This document shows positions 51,601 through 62,696 of a stretch of DNA of 64,000 nucleotides, one piece after another. Below the pieces are notes generated by a model, which ran no database searches, was not told where the DNA came from, and saw only the letters and a list, made by a program, of their open reading frames with translations. A program made the translations under genes and the position numbers. Origin of the DNA: Yamagishiella unicocca (taxonomy: Eukaryota > Chlorophyta > Chlorophyceae > Chlamydomonadales > Volvocaceae); NCBI GenBank assembly GCA_003116995.1, contig BDSL01000169.1:1-64000 (forward strand), in the 5' to 3' direction. Each line of letters starts with the position of its first letter. The stretch's first letter is position 1.

Positions 51601-54202
51601 GAAAAGCCGCAGGGGAGAGGTGAGGGGCAGGCCACGGCACGGGCCACTGAGCACGCCCGTGTTGCTCATCGGTTACATTGGTCCGTTGGCCAAGACGGCT
51701 AGGCTTAGGATCCATTGTCGGTTCCGGGCGCTCAGGGACGTCGTAGGGAGCAGCGGCTGGCAGGATTCCGCAGGGCTGGGGTACAGTTGGATCCTTTTAC
51801 AGATTTACGGAGAGAAAGGGATACTGTAAGAGCCAGTATAGTTTGCGTTGAAGACGACGATGGGCCACGAAAAGCAACGGAAAAGCAACAGAAAAGGAAC
51901 GGACCGGCTGCAGCGATTCTGTGATGCCGATGCGACGTACTCGATATCTCACGTGCTGGCAGCTGCGAATATGTATCGTCGTGTCACAGCAGAGGGTGCT
52001 AGGTGGGAAGCTCCGCAAACATGTGTGTGCGGGTGCGGACGCCGACGCCTGCTCCCCCCCCCCACCTCTTCCGCCGCAGCCGCCCATCTCACCCTGGCAC
52101 CGCCCTTCACCATCGACCTCAACTACTGTGGCCTCGGCAATGTACAGTACGAAGACCTGGACCAGGTGCGTCCGTACCATTCGTGACGTCACTCACCCAA
52201 GGGACCCTTGCGCTGACTGGCGCTTCGTTCGCACCCTTCCACCTGGCCTAGCCTAGCATGGCGGCGGTCGTGCAAGCCCAGCAGCAGCATGCGGTAACCC
52301 CTTCCGCCGCCCCAGCCGACACAACCGTGCCACTTCTCGTCCATCGCCGCACATGCCATCGTCCCAACCGACCTCCCGTCTCCCCTCTCCCCCTCCCGCT
52401 TCCTGAGTCGTGTAACCGGGTCTTCTCGCCCCGCCCCCGCTCCCGTCCTCTTTGGACCTGCAGGTCATTGCGGAGTTCGTGGAGCCGCTGGTGCAGAACT
52501 GCATGGCGGTGACCAGCCACAGGTGGGGGAGGGAGACGCGGGCGCCGCGCAGGGCGGAGATCTGGGAGGGAAATTATTCGAGGGGGGGACGAGGGCAGCG
52601 GCAGGAGGAGTGCGCGCTGCGGGCGCCGGCGAGTGGCTCGCGGACTCTGCGCGTCGCCCAGAGCTACCCACAGAGTGACGTGACTCCGGCACGAACCAAC
52701 ACGTGCCCTTTGCTGGTTGCCATCTCCTCGTGGTATGCTGCCTGACAGTTCTGTGAGTTGTAGAACTCCGATATCGGACGCTCGCCTTCGCATCTCTCGT
52801 CTCATGCCAGCACTCCTCCCGTCGGCCAGCCTTCAAACCTTGATCCTTCACCACCACCCCTCCCCTCCCACCCCCATCGCCCCGGTCCCGCCTCCTCCGT
52901 TGGGCGCAGGAAGTACATAGACGCGGCCCTGGCGACTGTGGAGGACCGTGTGCGGCAGGAGAAGCAGGCCAATCCCAAGGTGCACCCCTACTACCTCACA
53001 ATGCACAAGGTGCGGCTGGGGTAGGGAGTAAGAGCGCAAGCCGAAAAGGGAGAAGGACCGACAAGGGAGAAGAGGTGCTGCTAGCTGAAGAAGAGCAGGG
53101 CGGGGCGGCCGGGAGCAGGTCTTCGTAGTTCGCACTCGCCCTTACACCACCGGCTTCTCGGTGTGGCCCTCCGTGTGCCCTCCTTGCCGCCTCATCCCGC
53201 GTCCCTCCAGGGCAACACCTTCTACATCGTGTTTTGCGTCAACCAGTCCGTCCACAAGGAGCCGTTCCACGCCACCCCCAAGGGCTTCTACTTCCGCTCC
53301 CACACCTTCAACGACATCGAGCACGTGCTGGGGACCTTCAAGAAGCAGCCGGTGGACCCGTGAGTGCGGCGTGGTGCGGTGCGGTGCGGCAGGGCCTCCT
53401 GTCAGGCACCACGTAGGCCACACGGGGTCGAGTGGGGTGACGAGCACCGCTCCGTCTCTCGCAGCTCAGCGCCGGGGGCTCACCCAAGTGGGATCGCTGC
53501 GGTAGGGCACGGGATGCAGCACCCCGCCCCGCCGCTGGGCAGCTGACTCCCCCCTGTCCTTCCCGCTTTTCGTTAGTCACTTCACCGGTCTTCCTCCACC
53601 CTCTTGCCCCCGCAGCGCCAAGCGTAACGGGAGCCACCACCGCAGCGAACTGGGCTACTCCGCGCCCTCGAAGCAGCTGCCGCAGATGAAGACGGGCATG
53701 CAGGTAAGGGGCTAGCAGCCTGCCTGGGGTAGTGCCGCGTGTTCCAACTTGGCGGGGGTCTACCGATACCGTGAACACCCGCGGGTCACCGATCCCACGC
53801 CCATGGTGATGGGCCACCATCATGTTTTGACAACCACATGACAACACATGACAAATGCAGCCCCTTACTCTTCCCTTTCCTTGTTTGATTCTCCGCTGCC
53901 CGGCCCCTCTGCAGCCCCAGCCGGTCAACCAGTACCAAGCCACCGCCGCCGCCGGCATGCAGTACGCGCAGTACGCGCAGTACTACGGGGGCGGCGCGGG
54001 CGGAGTCCCTGCCGGCCAATACCCGCAGACCCAGGTGTACGGCGGAGGACAAGCAATGTACGGCGGCGGCGGCGGGTCGCAGTACCCAGCCGGCGGCGGC
54101 GGCACGCTTCCGCCGCCGCCGCCGCAGTTTGGGTCGCAGGGTGGCGGGCAGTATAGCCAGTACAGTCAGCAAGGGGAAGCTGCCGTCTACCGGGGATGGT
54201 AA
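39636..54202 (+). CDS. SPT6: transcription elongation factor and histone chaperone SPT6
   Basis: Travels with RNA polymerase II, reassembles nucleosomes and binds the phosphorylated Rpb1 linker. About 35 exons (first 39636-39806, last 53915-54202) keep phase throughout and give about 1,765 residues; human SPT6 has 1,726. The N-terminus is acidic (40 percent Asp/Glu) with a basic RRRKKKKRERELRLDDDDYDLL. Next come the helical core (VPERLQ; FEV-like EEVPVVAMYRKEL), a YqgF-like RNase H fold (LCIVVYGNQ; GIYCYAVDEKLA), a helix-hairpin-helix (FVPGLGPRKAGALL, 49043-49227) and an S1 region (50432-50679). The tandem SH2 spans 51436-53359, with the first SH2 strand GSCIIRPN keeping the binding Arg. The tail is Gln/Gly/Tyr/Pro-rich. 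The intron after 44050 appears to use a GC donor. Neither the YqgF nor the SH2 identity depends on a single border. Confidence 0.96.
44099..44181. repeat. two-copy tandem duplication in an SPT6 intron
   Basis: About 36 bases reading GGTCTGCCCTTGCCCTAGGG, then CGGGCTGGGGCTAA, occur twice with a short link (CGGAGATG). The copies are identical over the shared part. Confidence 0.85.
48732..48778. repeat. 10-bp tandem repeat (GGTGCGGTTG), about 4 units
   Basis: It begins at the donor of an SPT6 intron (after exon 48636-48731). The unit itself starts with the donor bases GTGCGG, so the 5' splice site is repeated four times in a row. Confidence 0.85.
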
Positions 54203-56289
54203 CTTACACAGTTGACTACCACGATTAGGGCTGGTTGCGCAGGTGGCGGAGGGCTGCCAGGTTGCGACCTGCCAGGTTACGGAATAAAATTGAGGAATCC
54301 GCGGCCGCGTGGGATGCTGGCGAGGAGGCGACCCCAACAGAGGAAGGTATCACCCTGGGTAGACGGCGGCGGGGTGGAGGGGCGGGACGCGGTCGGGCAA
54401 CACCAACTGGAAACGGCTTTTCGCCCTCTCTCCGAACCGCCGAGCACGTGGCAGCTTGACTGTGGAGGGGAGGGGAGGGAGCTAAAGCCGGTGCGGATGC
54501 GTCCGGTGGTTGACGGTCTCGGAGCGAGCGTTAGGTAGTTGTAGTAGGTTGCGTAGCTCCTGGACTAGCAGGATACACGCCATCGAAAAACTGAGGGCGG
54601 TAGAGGTGCAGCGGGCTGGAGTGCCCCCGAGGGGGGAGCCCTGCGGGTCTCTAGGGGGGGCATGTGCTGATTCGGCCGTGGGTTGAGCGGTCGGGTGGCA
54701 AGTAGGGCGTCTGCCATGCCAAGACGGTTTGGGGGGAAGAATGGGTCGAGAAGCCCATGTGGCAGAAAGAAAAAGTGCCATCATCAGCCAAGAGATGAGC
54801 TTTGGGAGCGAGGGTGCACGAAGGTGCCTCTATGTCCGCAGGCCAGGGTCGGGGGTGCATGTTGCTGCATATGTTGGGGGGGGGGCGTCTGACTGTGAGG
54901 ACGGGGCAACCGATTGCATGGTGGTCATGGTTTCTGGCCCGCCCCGTCGTAAGGAACCTGGTGGCAGCACGGGGCTGACATTTTTTGTATTCGCGCTGAC
55001 AGTCTGGACATCATCTGTACAAAGAAAGACAGGAGACGCGCGTCTGCGCGGCGGGTGGTTGTTCGCGGAGTTGGTTGTTTATTGGTTTAAGACGCGCCTT
55101 CGGAGCGCGTGACGGCGAGGCGTGCTGCCTAAGCTCTGCGCATCCGGTGTAAGTGATAAGTGATCAAAGCCTGGGCCGGTATGAGTATATCGGGGAGTGG
55201 CTAGAACCCTCCTTGACAAAAGGCGCTTGCACAGCCGCAGAGCAGGTGTTCGCCCGAAAACGGTTTTGGGGCCCAGTGACAGCGCAACGACCAATCGCCG
55301 AAAGCCAGCGCCTGGGTGCAGCATCGCCAGCCGACTACGAAAAGCCGCCTTCCATATGCTTTTTGAATAAAGGCAGTCCGCGTCACTTTGGAGGTCTAGG
55401 ACCGCATGGACTGGCGGAAAATCCCCTTCCGTAAGGCTTAACGACGACAACGTGCGTTGGGCGCGGCACCGACCGATCTCCTTCGTAACTTTTTTAAACT
55501 CCTGTGGGTCTCAAAGGGTACTTCGACAGCGCTTATGTCCATTTAATTCAAGGGGCATGACTCGTGAGACGCAAGGAGCCACGTTGAACAGTGGAGCAGA
55601 AATCGCTGGTGACGGTTCCTGACCCACCATCGCTGGCTGTCAAGCATGCAGGTTTGGCTGTGTGAGGTTGGTTTGATGAAGTTCCGCAATCTGTACGCGC
55701 TGAGCCGCCCACGATTCTCATATCTCTTTCGCCTTTTACTAAAGAGATCAGCGAGTGCGGCTCACGGAGGCGCATACACTATTATTTGTAGGCCTTTTGG
55801 CCTCACCCCAATAAAATGAAGACAAGTGGATGCAGATCACCCCAATAAAATGAAGACAAGTGGATGAAGATCAATTTCTCTACCCACTTGGTTTTCTAGG
55901 ATTGTGTAAGCTCAGTACATCCGGCTCCGCGCTGACAGAACCAAAGAGTTGTGAGCAGCAGACGCGAGCCCTTGCTTTGGAGGGCGGACGTGGCGCCAGA
56001 TTCTTCAGCAAACGACACCGCACAGCTCCGTGCATTGGAACCGCGTCCCGCAGCTGGGACATATTCCATCGTGATTTCAGCGATGTTCCAAGGGCGCCAG
56101 CTGGAACGACCGCGTCTTGGCAACATCCACAACGCGGCACCCCCCTAGTGCCCACAGAGCCCCATCTGCCACCGCAGACGCCGCGCATGTCGTGGCCCTC
56201 TCCCCCACACCCCTCCAGGAGGGGCCCGGAACCGCCCCCCCTCCTGCTCTTCCTCGAAGCCCTCCCGCTCCCGCTCCTCAACACTGGCC
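54203..56289. other. convergent spacer between SPT6 and the YbeY-HAD gene
   Basis: More than 2 kb without a supported gene. The open frame at 55153-55434 (+) has no family features. A plus-strand TGTAA near 55148 is a candidate SPT6 poly(A) signal. A 36-base direct repeat with CCCCAATAAAATGAAGACAA lies at 55803-55869. The left part is GC-rich with G-runs. Confidence 0.45.
55803..55869. repeat. two-copy direct repeat, about 36 bp
   Basis: CACCCCAATAAAATGAAGAC, then AAGTGGATG(C/A)AGATCA, is present twice in tandem with one difference. Both copies contain AATAAA. It is in the spacer downstream of the YbeY-HAD gene. Confidence 0.9.
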
Positions 56290-59200
56290 TCACAGCACGA
56301 ACCGCTCGAACGCCTCCGCCACCCCGCCGTCGTTATGGCCCGCCACCACCGCGGCCGCCGCCGCGCGCACCGCCGGCACCGCGTTCCCCATGGCCACCCC
56401 CAGCCCCGCCCCCGCCACCATCTCCAGGTCGTTCCCGCCGTCTCCCACAGCCATGAGGCTCCCTGGTGGGAGGCCCAGGTGGTCTAGCAGCAGCCGTAAA
56501 CCACCCCACTTGTTAACGCCCGAGGGGACGATCTCCAACATGTTCGGCACCGCCTGGGGCGATGGGGCGATGGGGCGATGGGGTGATGGGGTGATGGCCA
56601 GAGGAGCTCAGTGTCCCCACAGCCTCAAACCTCAAACTCGGAGACCCGAGTGTGCGATGGGGCGCGTCTTTTAGGGTCGAGGCACTACGCACTGCGTATG
56701 ACAATGATGAACGAGAAAGATACTCTGTTCGTGTCATACTCCCATCCTCGTCAGGCTCCCACAGCCCAGCCCCAGCCCCCGCCCCAGCCCCAGCCCAGCG
56801 CCAGCCCAGCGCGCGGCCGCCACCCCGCCCCCACCTGCATGACCTGCGCCCCCGACCCCTCCAGCGCCGCCGTCCAGTGCGGCAGCAGCTCCCCCGCCAC
56901 CCGGTCCGGCTCGCTCATGAACAGCAGCTTGCGGACCGAGGGGCCGGACAGCAGCGAGGAGGCGGAGGGGACCACCTGGGAGGGCAGTGGGTCGGTGGGT
57001 CGGTGTGGGAGGGCAGGGTGACGGGGGACTCAAGAGCGGGGGCGCTGGAGGTGGAGGCTGAGGAAACTCAGGAGGATGCCGAGGAGGTTCAGGATTGGTT
57101 GAGAGGTGCCGGCGGCCTGGTGACCTCCTCCCCTCGCCAGCCTTCCCGTGCCCCCCTTGTCCGCGATCCACTGCCCGCACAATCACCTCCGCCAGCGGCT
57201 CGTAGTACACGGTGTGCAGCTGCTCCAGCTGCGGCGTCATGCGGGTGGTTGCGCAGGTGTCGCCCAGGAAGGCGCACAGAGAGACACCGGTAGCGGCGGA
57301 GTACCTGGCGGCGGCGGTGGCGGCGGCAGGGGTGACAGCAGTGGCGGCGGCGGCGGCGGTGGTGGCGGCGGCGGCAGTGGCGGCGGTGGTGGCGGCGGCA
57401 GCGGCGGCGGCAGTGGCGGCGGTGGTGGCAGCGGCAGCGGCGGCGGCAGTGGCGGCGGCGGTGGCGGTCATTGCCACCGTCTCAGTTGATCACATGCTCA
57501 CACGTCGTTCCCCAAGTCACCATCCAACCCACTCACCGAAACCCACCTCTTACCTGAACGCCGCCTCCACCACCACGTGCGGCAGTGCCGCATCCGACAG
57601 CGCCTCTCCCCCGCGGCCGTGAACCGCCAGGCCCTACGCCAGCCGCAGCAACAGCAACAGCCAACAGTCAACAGCCAACAGTCAACAAGAGCAGGATTGG
57701 CAGGCGCGGTAAGCAAGCCACAGAGGTGCAGCGCCGTGGCCCCAGCACAACACAACCGCCAGCCGTCTTCGCACGAAACACAACGCAGCACCTCCCCCGC
57801 CTCCCTCCGTCGCTCACCCAGCCCCCGGCCCCGCACCTGCAGAAACACTCCTGGGCCCTTCGGCCACACCAGCAATCCCGGGTCCGCAAGCCCCGCGGCG
57901 GCGGCGGCCGCAATGGCGGCGGGCCTGGCCTTGCCTGTGGCGGCGACCACCGTCACACCAGCGGTGATGGCGGCTCGGATGGCGGCGACGGAGCAGGGCA
58001 GGATGCGGCTGTGGCTGTCCAGCAGTGTGCCGTCTGGTTGGGAGGGAAGGAGCAGGAGGGCCGGTTGGTTGGTTGTTGGGGTTGCTTGGTTGATTGGTTG
58101 GTTGGTGGTGGGTTAGTTGGTTGGCGGTGGGTTGGGCGTAGGGCGAGGCGTTCCTGTGCCCGAGCGGGCCGTTGACGTTCCAACCAGCACTCAACTAGGA
58201 GCCACACCTATCCGGCTTCATTTGTCACCACTCCACTCCACTTCCCCGACGCTCGCGGACAGTCTCGTCCAACACCGACACCCGACTCGCCCCCTCACCC
58301 AACACCAACACCGACACCCGACTCGCCCCTCACCCAATTCTGACAGCCGACTCGTCCCCTCATCCCCTCACCCCCTCACCCAGGTCCAGAGCCACGATCG
58401 CCACCTCGCGAGTACGCTGGGGGCGGGGCCCGCCGCCGCCTGTCGTACTGCTATTGACGCTCGCGCCCACTGACGTGGACGGCGCGGCGGTGGCGGTGGC
58501 GGCGCCGTCAGCGTCACCCGAGGCGGCGCAGCAACGAATGGCGGCAGCCGGCGAGCGCGCCTTGGCGTACAGCCAGCGGCCAGCGGCTGGCCACGAACCT
58601 CCCGCCAGCGGCATCATCATTGGGACGGGGGCCCCCGCGCCGCTGGGGCCAGCGGCAGTGGTGGAGTACGACCCGAGGCTGGAGGCCGGTCCCGGAGGAC
58701 CGCTCCGAAACCCACTCGCCATTGCCCCGGCGGCGCCGCCCCGCCGGCCGCCACGAGTCTGCCCAGCGGCGCCACCGCCACCGCCGCCTCCGCCGCCACC
58801 GCCGCCTCCGCCGCCTCCGCCGCCTCCCCTAGCCCCGGCTGATGCGCCCTTGGGCTTGCCGCCTTGCTGCTGCTGCTGCTTCGGCGCCTGCGCCTGCGCC
58901 TGGCTGCCCTTGCCTCCGCTACCGCCTCCGCCGCGGCCGCTGTCCTTTCCTGCTGCCTTCTTTCCGCCGTCCTTCTTGCCAGCCGCCGACTTAGACTCGG
59001 CCTCTGTCGAACCACCTTCAGCCAACTGCTGCCAAAGCGACCCGGCGCCCACACCCGCAGTGATGCTCCGCACCGCCGCCGCCGCCGCGTCGCCGCCGCC
59101 GCCAGCGCGCAAGCCCCCCGCCGCCCCCTTCTCGGTCCCCTTGACCAGCCCCTCCACCTCCTCCGCCGCCTCCGCCTCCTCCACTGCCGTGATGAGCCCC

Positions 59201-62200
59201 TTCCCCTGCCAGCCCAGCTCCGCCAGCACCGCCCGCTCCTCCGCCGCCATGGCCTCGTGGGCCTCCTGCCCCCGCTCGTGGTCGTACCCCGCCAGGTGCA
59301 GCAGCCCGTGGACGAGCAAGATGCGTGACTCATCCAGGAGGGAGTGCCTGCGGCCGGGGGAGGGAGGGGGGAAGGCCGTCAATCGAATCCCAGGGCGAGA
59401 GGGAGGGGGTCGCCGGTTCCCCCTCCCGCCGCCTCCCCCTCCCGCCGCCTCGCCCTCCCGCCGCCGCCGCCTCCCCCCCCCGCCGGGGCTCACCCCCTCT
59501 CCGCCGCCTCCCCCTCCCGCCGCCTCCCCCTCCCGCCGCCGCCGCCTTCCCCCCCCCGCCGGGGCTCACCCCCTCTCCGCCGCCTCCCCCTCCCGCCGCC
59601 GCGTCTCACCCCCTCTCCGCCGCCTCCCCCTCCCGCCGCCGCGGCTCACCCCCTCTCCGCCGCCTCCCCCTCCCGCCGCCGCCTCCCCCTCCCGCCGCCG
59701 CCGCCTTCCCCCCCCCGCCATCAACGGGTTTCCCTCGAACCCCCCCCCCGCCGGGGCTCACCCCCTCTCCGCCGCCTCCCCTCCCGCCGCCTCCCCCTCC
59801 CGCCGCCGCCGCCTCCCCCCCCGCCGGGGCTCACCCCCTCTCCGCCGCCTCCCCCTCCCGCCGCCTCCCCCTCCCGCCGCCGCCGCCTTCCCCCCCCCGC
59901 CGGGGCTCACCCCTTCTCCGCCGCCTCCCCCTCCCGCCGCCGCGTCTCACCCCCTCTCCGCCGCCTCCCCCTCCCGCCGCCGCGGCTCACCCCCTCTCCA
60001 CCGCCTCCCCCTCCCGCCGCCGCCTCCCCCTCCCGCCGCCGCCGCCTTCCCCCCCCCCGCCGGGGCTCACCCCCTCTCCGCCGCCTCCCCTCCCGCCGCC
60101 GCGTCTCACCCCCTCTCCGCCGCCTCCCCCTCCCGCCGCCGCGGCTCACCCTCTCTCCGCCGCCTCCCCCTCCCGCCGCCGCCTCCCCCTCCCGCCGCCG
60201 CCGCCTTCCCCCCCCCCCGCCGGGGCTCACCCCCTCTCCGCCGCCTCCCCCTCCCGCCGCCGCGTCTCACCCCCTCTCCGCCGCCTCCCCCTCCCGCCGC
60301 CGCGTCTCACCCCCTCTCCGCCGCCTCCCCCTCCCGCCGCCGCGGCTCACCCCCTCTCCGCCGCCTCCCCCTCCCGCCGCCGCGTCTCACCCCCTCTCCG
60401 CCGCCTCCCCCTCCCGCCGCCTCCCCCTCCCGCCGCCGCGGCTCACCCCCTCTCCGCCGCCTCCCCCTCCCGCCGCCGCGTCTCACCCCCTCTCCGCCGC
60501 CTCCCCCTCCCGCCGCCTCCCCCCCCCCCCCCCCCTCCCGCCGCCGCGTCTCACCCCCTCTCCGCCGCCTCCCCCCCCCCGCCGCGTCTCACCCCCTCTC
60601 CGCCGCCTCCCCCCCCCGCCGCGTCTCACCCCCTCTCCGCCGCCTCCCCCCCCCCGCCGCGTCTCACCCCCTCTCCGCCGCCTCCCCCCCCCGCCGCGTC
60701 TCACCCCCTCTCCGCCGCCTCCCCCCCCCGCCGCGTCTCACCCCCTCTCCGCCGCCTCCCCCCCCCCGCCGCGTCTCACCCCCTCTCCGCCGCCTCCCCC
60801 CCCCGCCGCGTCTCACCCCCTCTCCGCCGCCTCCCCCCCCCGCCGCGTCTCACCCCCTCTCCGCCGCCTCCCCCCCCCCGCCGCGTCTCACCCCCTCTCC
60901 GCCGCCTCCCCCCCCCGCCGCGTCTCACCCCCTCTCCGCCGCCTCCCCCCCCCGCCGCGTCTCACCCCCTCTCCGCCGCCTCCCCCCCCCGCCGCGTCTC
61001 ACCCCCTCTCCGCCGCCTCCCCCCCCCCGCCGCGTCTCACCCCCTCTCCGCCGCCTCCCCCCCCCCGCCGCGTCTCACCCCCTCTCCGCCGCCTCCCCCC
61101 CCCGCCGCGTCTCACCCCCTCTCCGCCGCCTCCCCCCCCCGCCGCGTCTCACCCCCTCTCCGCCGCCTCCCCCCCCCCGCCGCGTCTCACCCCCTCTCCG
61201 CCGCCTCCCCCCCCCGCCGCGTCTCACCCCCTCTCCGCCGCCTCCCCCCCCCGCCGCGTCTCACCCCCTCTCCGCCGCCTCCCCCCCCCCGCCGCGTCTC
61301 ACCCCCTCTCCGCCGCCTCCCCCCCCCGCCGCGTCTCACCCCCTCTCCGCCGCCTCCCTCCCCCCGCCGCCGCGTCTCACCCCCTCTCCGCCGCCTGCCG
61401 CTGCGCCGTGTCCAGCGACACCACCAGGTCGCCCATCAGCTTGACCGGCAAGTGCACCTGGGGTCGGAGGAGGGGGCCGTAAGGACCAGGATACGCGACA
61501 TGGGCAGTGAAGCTGGCGCATAGGAGTCGGAGGGGGAGGGAAGATAAGCGACCCGTGGGTCGGCACTGAAAACCGGGGTTTTGGGGGAGCGGCGGAGAGA
61601 GCAGAGCAAGAAAGCCTCGGAGGGGCGTAGAGAAAAGCAGAGGGCTCACTAAATTGCCTTCGTGGGGGCTTCACAGGGGGCTCATACACAATAACCACGA
61701 CCCCGGGCACCCCTCCTCATCAGCGGCTCAGTCCTCGTGTGTGTGTCCTAAAGACACACGCACACACACGCACACACGCACACACACCCGGTAGTCCAGC
61801 TCGTCATCCAGCTCGAAGGAGAGGACGTCCGTGGGGGCGTCCTTGCCCCGGTGGCGGCTGTTGAGCTCCCGGATGTGGCGGTCGTCGCACAGCACCAGGG
61901 ACAGCACCGTCACGCCTGTAGGGGCAGGGGGGTGGACGGGCAAGCCGCGATCGTGAGGCGTGAGAGTGAATGAGAGTGGACGAGGAAGGAGGACGGAGTG
62001 AACGAGGAGGGTACTCTCTCGTTGCCCCTGCCTACTCGCACCCACCCATGCGGCCCTGATTCCGTGTCGAAAGCCGCCCCTGCCTCCCCGCCACCCGCCC
62101 CTGCCGCCCCGCACTCACGCGGCATCTTCCAGCCCTGCTTCGCCTGGGCCTTACGCACCAACACCCGCTGAAGGGCCTCCGCCGCATCGGTCCGCAGCTG

Positions 62201-62696
62201 CTCAGCCAGGGTCTCAACCCGGGTACTGCAGGCGTTCTCCGGGAAAGGGGAAAGGGCAATGGAGCAGAACCGTCAGGTGTATAGGAGAAAGGGACTCTGG
62301 AAAACAGCGATCCGAGGGGATATGGGCGAAGTAAGGCTCCCCCGGGATATGTGTGGGGTGTAGGGCGGGCACTCACGGGGACGTCGCCAGCGGCTTGCCC
62401 TCCACAAGCAAGTCGACTCGAGGCTTGGTGCATGTGGGCGGGCTCTGGCGTCGTTTGCGTAGCGCGCCAAGCACGAAACGCCGCGGTGGCTCGTAGACAA
62501 AGCGGATGCCGCCATCCGATTCTTCAGGGCCTGCGCCGCCTGCTGGATGCCCATCGCTGCTGGTATCTGGGTTAGCTATGTTTAATACGGCTGACGTTTG
62601 GTAGCATGGGGGGCAGGGAATGCGGCGACAGGCGAGCGACGCGGCGACGCATGGCGACGCGAGTTGGCGAAGCCTGTCTGGTCCAATGCAGCGCAT
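56290..62696 (-). CDS. YbeY endoribonuclease fused to Cof-type HAD phosphatase
   Basis: The N-terminal half is YbeY, the metal-dependent RNase for rRNA maturation; the C-terminal half is a HAD hydrolase. Exons: 62696-62377, 62225-62119, 61915-61788, 61457-61381, 59347-58380, 58033-57837, 57633-57554, 57304-57187, 56975-56835, 56553-56290, all in phase, about 799 residues. The N-terminus is Arg/Ser/Ala-rich (likely plastid targeting). YbeY signatures are LNSRHRGKDAPTDVLSF, GDLVVSLDTAQRQA and the zinc motif HGLLHLAGYDHE with H224, H228 and H234. A Gly/Ala/Ser-rich, low-complexity linker of about 300 residues follows. The HAD part has motif I DLDGTLLDS (D532, D534, split by an intron), VVAATGK, Lys727 and motif IV GDGGNDLEM (D750, D754). 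The same fusion is known in land plants (Arabidopsis chloroplast YbeY). The HAD substrate is unknown. Confidence 0.93.
57310..57475. repeat. GGC/GGT trinucleotide-type repeat in a YbeY-HAD intron
   Basis: About 165 bases of GGCGGCGGTGGC-like units in the intron between exons 57633-57554 and 57304-57187. In the sense strand it is (GCC)n. Open frames across it are products of its composition. Confidence 0.9.
58060..58140. repeat. GGTT-rich simple repeat
   Basis: Degenerate GGTTG/GGTGG units in the 58034-58379 intron of the YbeY-HAD gene. Confidence 0.75.
59403..61380. repeat. intronic minisatellite made of copies of the adjacent 5' splice junction
   Basis: The 59348-61380 intron of the YbeY-HAD gene is almost wholly a tandem array. 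About 41 units each contain, on the sense (minus) strand, GGCGGCGGAGAGGGGGTGAG, the exact end of exon 61457-61381 plus its GTGAG donor. The right part (60540-61370) has a regular 36-38 base unit whose length varies by a C run of 7-10. The left part is longer and less regular, with CTCCCCCTCCCGCCGCC units inserted and the three variants GGGGCTCAC, GCGGCTCAC and GCGTCTCAC. One unit is interrupted at 59718-59745 by a piece of another dispersed repeat. See findings. Confidence 0.95.
61738..61788. repeat. AC/TG microsatellite at a donor site
   Basis: A run of ACACAC with a few interruptions; on the sense strand it starts directly at the donor GTGTGTG after exon 61915-61788. Confidence 0.9.

Noticed and set aside
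50326..51702. 458-codon plus-strand open frame
   Set aside because: It crosses several SPT6 exons and introns in the wrong frame; the SPT6 reading has clear S1 and SH2 homology.
55153..55434. 93-codon frame in the SPT6 to YbeY spacer
   Set aside because: No recognisable domain or splice support; position fits 3' UTR or spacer.
58454..61523. Three very long plus-strand open frames (700-1,000 codons) of Pro/Ser/Arg repeats
   Set aside because: They run through the antisense of the YbeY-HAD exons and the intronic minisatellite; the repeat simply lacks stop codons in several frames.
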